18,509 nt of DNA from CAYOBW01 sp964402115. Its GTDB lineage: Bacteria; Verrucomicrobiota; Kiritimatiellia; UBA8416; CAYOBW01. A model generated the notes under the pieces. It was not told the origin of the DNA, did not search any database, and was given only the letters and a program-made list of their open reading frames with translations. Location: the NCBI GenBank assembly GCA_964402115.1, contig CAYOBW010000134.1:1-18509 (forward strand), in the 5' to 3' direction. Below are positions 14,936 to 18,509 of the stretch, piece after piece. Both the position numbers and the translations under genes were made by a program. Position 1 is the stretch's first letter, and every line of letters begins with the position of its first letter.

Positions 14936-15256
14936 CGGATTGCCGATGATTTTTGTCTCTATAATCGCCGGCCCGCCCCAGATTCCCCCCGCTGGAGGTG
15001 GAGCGGAAAGACTCCTCCAGCGGGAAAGGTATTGCAATCTGCCCGAAACGTTGATCGATGCCTTGCTGCCTATCGAAATGAATTTTCTGAAAGTCATGTA
15101 TTACATGGCTTTGGGCCATATCAAATTAATTTGACTTTAAATTAGACAGCCAATTTTTAAGGCACTAAAAACGATTATTTCGCCCAAAACAAGGCAAAAA
15201 TGATAAAAAAATGGTCAAATTCTATTGTGTCTAAAATAAAATCAAATATTTTCTAA
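14936..15256. other. Gap after the operon: C/G hairpin, then AT-rich sequence
   Basis: No gene is supported in these 321 bases. The left part holds the CGCTGG-type inverted repeat. From about 15125 the composition turns strongly AT-rich, with a small inverted repeat (TAATTT GACTT TAAATTA), and this AT-rich part must hold the promoter of the 138-aa gene. A frame reading PETLIDALLPIEMNFLKVM at about 15040-15100 looks protein-like but has no start or ribosome binding site. Confidence 0.5.
14988..15024 (+). terminator. 11-bp perfect inverted repeat (CGCTGG-family hairpin) after the operon
   Basis: CCCGCTGGAGG (14988-14998) and CCTCCAGCGGG (15014-15024) are perfect complements around a 15-nt loop, 53 bases past the DUF3786 stop. 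There is no T-run after it, so it is not a classic intrinsic terminator. It may stabilise the 3' end or simply be another copy of the interspersed repeat. Confidence 0.5.
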
Positions 15257-15673
15257 ATGGCCGAAAGTCATGAAATAAGGAAGACTACATTGAAAAACGA
15301 GGAAAGGTATCCAATAGATTGGAAGGATAGGGAATCAGAAAATATTTTTCAAGAAGCCTTTAAAAACGATGTGGGATATATCGCGCTTCAAAACAGAAAA
15401 ATTAACAGGATATCTTTTCTTGTTGTACTCATGGCAATTATAACGTTTGCCGTTGCAGCAGAATCTCTCTGGCTTGGTTATGTAACATATAAATCTGTTG
15501 AAAATGTAGAGAAAACACAACAAGCCAATATGGAAATTCTGTTATTGGTCGAAAAACGTCTCAATGACATGGCCAAAGAAATTGCTGATATCAAAGATTC
15601 GCTTTTACAAGAAGATATCGACGCTGACCCAATAAATCCGGAGCAGACAATCCCATCATTCAACGAGACTTGA
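15257..15673 (+). CDS. Small single-TM protein with a coiled coil, unknown function
   Basis: A 138-aa protein that I cannot assign to a family. Residues 1-50 are charged, 52-76 form one membrane helix (FLVVLMAIITFAVAAESLWL), and the next about 45 residues are a likely coiled coil (VEKTQQANMEILLLVEKRLN and on), with an acidic tail. The likely topology is a bitopic inner-membrane protein. ATG 15257 has no clear ribosome binding site. A TTG at 15290, with AGGAAG six bases upstream, may be the real start and would shorten it by 11 residues. Codon use and base composition are more AT-rich than in neighbouring genes, which could reflect transfer. It is convergent with the DUF167 gene. Confidence 0.6.
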   Translation: MAESHEIRKTTLKNEERYPIDWKDRESENIFQEAFKNDVGYIALQNRKINRISFLVVLMAIITFAVAAESLWLGYVTYKSVENVEKTQQANMEILLLVEKRLNDMAKEIADIKDSLLQEDIDADPINPEQTIPSFNET

Positions 15674-15759
15674 GCGTTTTATTTATGCCAATATTGCGAT
15701 AATTGGTACTGGTGTTGTGGAATTGTGAAGGGTCGAAGGCTGACGGGGGCAACCGGGTC

Positions 15760-16104
15760 TCATGCAGGGATGAGCAGCGATAACAATTTGAATTTAAGAG
15801 TTTCACCTATGGCTGAAACAGTTTCTTCCAAAGGAAATCGGATTAGAATTCGTTTGTTTCGTCCGGTATGACCGTTGAGAATTTCCAGAGAAGATCGGGG
15901 CAGGTTCAGGCATTCGGATAAAAAATGAATGCACATTTTGTTGGCGGCATCGTCGACCGGTGGGGCCTGAATGGCAATTTTAAGGGCATTCCCGTGGAGG
16001 CCGACAATCTTGTTCCGGGAAGAACGGGGTTGAACATAGATATCGAGTACGGTGCCCTGGGGCGTTTGTCGAAAAAAAGGATTTGTTATTGTATTGGAGA
16101 CCAA
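15760..16104 (-). CDS. DUF167/YggU-family protein
   Basis: A 114-aa small cytoplasmic protein. The family pattern is clear: VQPRSSRNKIVGLHGNALKI, then IQAPPVDDAANKMCIHFL and LEILNGHTGRNKRILI. The biochemical role of this widely conserved family is not established. There is no in-frame ATG before the conserved part. The start is TTG 16104, one base after the TGA of the thioesterase gene, so translation is probably coupled to it. The N-terminal about 15 residues are not conserved. Length is slightly above the usual about 100. Confidence 0.85.
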   Translation of the reverse strand: MVSNTITNPFFRQTPQGTVLDIYVQPRSSRNKIVGLHGNALKIAIQAPPVDDAANKMCIHFLSECLNLPRSSLEILNGHTGRNKRILIRFPLEETVSAIGETLKFKLLSLLIPA

Positions 16105-16105
16105 T

Positions 16106-16522
16106 TCATCCAGTAAAAACAGAATGTTTATGTATAAGTTGCGTCAAAAAATCCGGGGGTCGAACCACTTTACCGGTACTGTCCATGAACGCATGCCGTG
16201 TATAGGCTCTGGCCATTGGGCGATCCCCGTTTTCATCAAAGGCGGTATAGTCGAATTTGATACCTGCCCGAATGCTGGTATCGAGCGATGTTTCGATGAT
16301 CAGTAGATCGTCGTACTGAACCGGATTGATGAATTTACAGTGCAGTTCCGAAACAGGTAGAAAATAACCACGAGCTTCGATTTCCTTGTAGGGTAGACCG
16401 ATAAATCGAAACATTTCCGCACGGGCGGTTTCAAACCACCGGAAATAGTTGGCATGATAGCCGAATCCCATTTTATCGATATCGGCGTAAATAACGCGGT
16501 AGAGTGTGCGATGGGTTAACAT
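16106..16522 (-). CDS. Acyl-CoA thioesterase, YbgC/4HBT hotdog family
   Basis: A 138-aa single hotdog-domain protein. The active-site region YADIDKMGFGYHANYFRWFE matches the YbgC/4-hydroxybenzoyl-CoA thioesterase signature, with Asp16 as the likely catalytic residue and HANY as the usual follow-up. The length is normal for the family, which usually works as a tetramer. It should hydrolyse an acyl-CoA or acyl-ACP; chain specificity is not visible. It is followed at one base by the DUF167 gene. Upstream, a 100-bp inverted-repeat element separates it from thrH. The ribosome binding site before ATG 16522 is weak (AAGAAAGATA). Confidence 0.88.
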   Translation of the reverse strand: MLTHRTLYRVIYADIDKMGFGYHANYFRWFETARAEMFRFIGLPYKEIEARGYFLPVSELHCKFINPVQYDDLLIIETSLDTSIRAGIKFDYTAFDENGDRPMARAYTRHAFMDSTGKVVRPPDFLTQLIHKHSVFTG

Positions 16523-16548
16523 CAGGTCGTATCTTTCTTGAATACTAC

Positions 16549-16648
16549 AGCTTTCAAGATAAAACTTCTGGGTGCATTATCGGTCGGACATGGCCGAAAA
16601 ATGCCTATCCGATCCCGATGACTTCCCCAAAACATTATCTTAAAAGCT
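16549..16648. repeat. 100-bp inverted-repeat element between thioesterase gene and thrH
   Basis: AGCTTTCAAGATAA (16549-16562) is repeated in inverse as TTATCTTAAAAGCT (16635-16648) with one mismatch in 14. Weaker pairing continues inward (ACTTCTGGG against CCCCAAAAC). The right arm touches the thrH stop codon. The centre has further short hairpins around TCGGTCGGACATGGCCGA. It may work as a large terminator or 3'-end hairpin of thrH, or be a MITE-like insertion; no duplication of target bases is obvious. Confidence 0.5.
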
Positions 16649-17254
16649 CTATGCGTTGAGGATGTTTTGAATCAGTTCTTTCAGCGTATCATAATCATAA
16701 CTCACTGGAAATTCTGGAAATTCTCGGATTACATTATTGGGCGGTCTAAATAAAATCCCTTTGTCCGCAGCTTTCAGCATGGCAATGTCGTTATAGGAAT
16801 CGCCCATGCCGATAATCTGATAATTCAAGCTTTTGAGGGCCAGCGTTGTTTTTTCTTTGGCCTGCTGTTGTCGCAGATCGTAACTGACAATCAGCCCTTC
16901 AGCATCCGTTGTCAGGGAATGGCAGAAAAGTGTGGGCCAACCCAGCTTTTTCATCATGGGGCCGGCGAATTCTTTGAACGTATCGGATACGACGATCACC
17001 TGGGTGATGGACCGAAGCCAGTCCAGAAATTTCAGAGCACCTTCGAGCGGGTTCATGGTCTCGATGACAGCCTGAATATCCGACAGTTTCAGGTCGTTTT
17101 CCTTGAGGATTTGCAGGCGTCTTTTCATCAGGACGTCATAATCGGAGATATCTCGGGTCGTCAGCCGAAGTTCTGGAATTCCGGTCTTTTCCGCAACATT
17201 AATCCATATCTCGGGGATAAAAACACCTTCCAGGTCTGAACATACAATATACAT
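16649..17254 (-). CDS. thrH: Phosphoserine phosphatase / homoserine phosphotransferase ThrH
   Basis: A 201-aa HAD-superfamily enzyme. Motif I is CSDLEGVFIPEIWINVAEKT, with the Asp-x-Glu pair (Asp7, Glu9) that marks ThrH against other HAD enzymes. TTRDISDYDVLMKRRL, VVSDTFKEFAGPMM (motif II), GMGDSYNDIAML (motif IV) and the end ILFRPPNNVIREFPEFP agree closely with the Pseudomonas ThrH sequence that I recall. The enzyme dephosphorylates phosphoserine and can pass the phosphate to homoserine. It follows hom by 41 bp on the same strand, so the two probably form an operon in which Hom makes homoserine and ThrH phosphorylates it on the way to threonine. ATG 17254 has GAGG close upstream. Confidence 0.93.
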   Translation of the reverse strand: MYIVCSDLEGVFIPEIWINVAEKTGIPELRLTTRDISDYDVLMKRRLQILKENDLKLSDIQAVIETMNPLEGALKFLDWLRSITQVIVVSDTFKEFAGPMMKKLGWPTLFCHSLTTDAEGLIVSYDLRQQQAKEKTTLALKSLNYQIIGMGDSYNDIAMLKAADKGILFRPPNNVIREFPEFPVSYDYDTLKELIQNILNA

Positions 17255-17295
17255 AATGCCTCACAATGGATTGTTCTTTGATCGATTACAATGGG

Positions 17296-18509
17296 TTAGT
17301 CAGAACCGTTGGAATCTTCCACACGGATCAGTGCTGGCTTGTCGCTGACGACCTCGAGTTGAACAATTTCGGAAAGAGCAAGCTGAACATTGGATTCCCT
17401 GGCCAGGTGCGTCATCATGACCAAGGGAACCGAGCCTTCGGATTTTCTACCTTTCTGGTGAACGGATTTCAGGCTGATACCATGGTTTCCCAGAATCCCG
17501 GATATTTTGGAAAGCACTCCAGGCTGGTCGAGGGCGGCAAACCGAAAGTAATAGTGAGAGATGATCTCATCGACTGGCATCACCGGAATCCGATGAATGT
17601 GATCTTTCTGATAGGAAAGCAATGGCACTCTGCCGACGGAACCGGTCAACAGGTTTCTGGCAATGTCTACCAAATCGCTGACAATGGCGGTGGCTGTCGG
17701 CATCATCCCTGCGCCTCTGCCGTAGAGAAGGATATCTCCTGCGGCGTCGCCGGTGATGGTGATGGCATTCAGCGATCCATTGACGCTGGATAGAATGTTG
17801 TCGAAGGGGATCATGGTCGGATGAACACGCGCTTCGACGGAATCGCCTCTGTTTTTGCTGATTGCCAGCAGCTTGATTTTATAGCCGAACTGACCGGCGA
17901 ATTCTATATCGAGAGGGGTGATTTTGGATATTCCCTCCACATAAATGTCATCGAGACACAAATCGGCACCATACGCCAGAGATGTCAGGATCGCCAGTTT
18001 ATGGGCTGTGTCGAACCCTTCGATGTCGAGTGTGGGATCGGCTTCCGCAAATCCGTTGGACTGGGCTTTGGCCAGGGCGGCTTCGAAAGTGCCGCCTTCG
18101 TCGGTGATTTTGGATAGAATGTAGTTGCATGTGCCGTTTAAAATTCCGGACATGGCCTGAATGTGGTTGCCTGCCAGTGATTCCCGAATCGTTTTGATGA
18201 CAGGCATGCATCCACCGACACTGGCCTCGAAGGCAAGCTCCACTCCCTTGTCGGCGGCGATTCGAAACAGGCTGTTGCCGTCTTTGGCCAGCAACGCCTT
18301 ATTGGCGGTGACCACCTGCTTGCCGTTGGAGATGGCTTTCAAGATCAATTCTTTGGCAATACCGGTTCCGCCGATGGTTTCAATGACGATATCGATATCC
18401 GGGTCTGTAACGATGGATTCCGCATGTGTCGTCAACATCTCTTTTTCGAACACGATGCCCCGGTCGCGGTCGAGTTCGATATCGGCAATGCGTTTCAGGG
18501 TCAGGGCGG
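17296..18509 (-). CDS. hom: Homoserine dehydrogenase, N-terminus cut by the right edge
   Basis: About 404 residues are present and the frame stays open to the edge, so roughly the first 25-30 residues with the NAD(P)-binding glycine motif are outside. Visible are TLKRIADIELDRDRG, IETIGGTGIAKELILKAI, VTANKALLA, the catalytic-domain strand GILNGTCNYILSKI and the family signature around GFAEADPTLDIEGFDTAHK. A C-terminal ACT domain (RFAALDQPGVLSKISGILGN) fits feedback control by threonine. The in-frame GTG at 18453 is internal to a conserved region and is not the true start. It catalyses aspartate semialdehyde to homoserine, the branch point for threonine and methionine, and precedes thrH. Confidence 0.95.
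   Translation of the reverse strand, partial: ALTLKRIADIELDRDRGIVFEKEMLTTHAESIVTDPDIDIVIETIGGTGIAKELILKAISNGKQVVTANKALLAKDGNSLFRIAADKGVELAFEASVGGCMPVIKTIRESLAGNHIQAMSGILNGTCNYILSKITDEGGTFEAALAKAQSNGFAEADPTLDIEGFDTAHKLAILTSLAYGADLCLDDIYVEGISKITPLDIEFAGQFGYKIKLLAISKNRGDSVEARVHPTMIPFDNILSSVNGSLNAITITGDAAGDILLYGRGAGMMPTATAIVSDLVDIARNLLTGSVGRVPLLSYQKDHIHRIPVMPVDEIISHYYFRFAALDQPGVLSKISGILGNHGISLKSVHQKGRKSEGSVPLVMMTHLARESNVQLALSEIVQLEVVSDKPALIRVEDSNGSD

Noticed and set aside
14667..15134. 155-codon plus-strand frame ending past the DUF3786 gene
   Set aside because: Most of it is a shifted reading of DUF3786. The tail (PETLIDALLPIEMNFLKVM) looks protein-like but has no start of its own; at most an unrecognised remnant.

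Overview
The window looks like chromosomal DNA of an anaerobic Desulfobacterota, probably a Desulfobacteraceae/Desulfosarcinaceae-type sulfate reducer or a relative. This is inferred from gene content, not from a marker gene: PAS-type and SBP-type sensor kinases, a bacteriohemerythrin, a Fe-S/DUF3786 protein whose cysteine spacing matches the corrinoid iron-sulfur protein large subunit, a BioB/HydE-like radical SAM enzyme, and hom-thrH. No rRNA, tRNA, CRISPR array or transposase gene was seen.

Layout. 1-693: the N-terminus of a membrane or exported protein leaving the left edge (minus strand), preceded by the decayed tail of a hybrid histidine kinase (receiver plus Hpt, one frameshift) and two 9-bp tandem arrays. 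694-3701: an MHS-family MFS transporter and a secreted calcineurin-like phosphoesterase (both minus). 3862-4110: an 82-aa unknown protein with a strong ribosome binding site. 4167-4260: a MITE-like inverted-repeat element. 4314-6884: a large hybrid sensor kinase (minus). 7008-9877: a two-component cassette on the minus strand, with an NMT1/TauA-like lipoprotein, a HAMP histidine kinase and a broken response regulator. 9941-10366: a bacteriohemerythrin. 10491-14935: a five-gene plus-strand operon of radical SAM enzyme, exported NMT1-like binding protein, TauC-like permease, TauB-like ATPase and Fe-S/DUF3786 protein. 15257-15673: a small one-TM coiled-coil protein in an AT-rich stretch. 15760-18509: a minus-strand block of hom (cut by the right edge), thrH, a YbgC-like thioesterase and a DUF167/YggU protein.

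How it may work together. The best candidate for an undescribed system is the five-gene operon, perhaps with the divergent cassette. Its first three junctions are 4-nt stop/start overlaps with three different start codons (TTGA, ATGA, GTGA), and the fourth is a longer overlap, so it was probably selected as one translational unit. An importer for a small organic ligand is tied to a radical SAM enzyme and an Fe-S protein, which suggests uptake and remodelling of a cofactor precursor or metal ligand; the ligand cannot be read from the sequence. A second binding protein of the same superfamily sits beside a sensor kinase and has no transporter, so it may sense the same ligand. That kinase has lost the response regulator that originally overlapped its stop codon.

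Non-coding structure is rich: two roughly 100-bp elements bounded by long inverted repeats, several copies of a C/G-rich motif around CGCTGG, and two inverted 9-bp arrays. Two independent receiver-domain remnants show recent loss of signalling genes.
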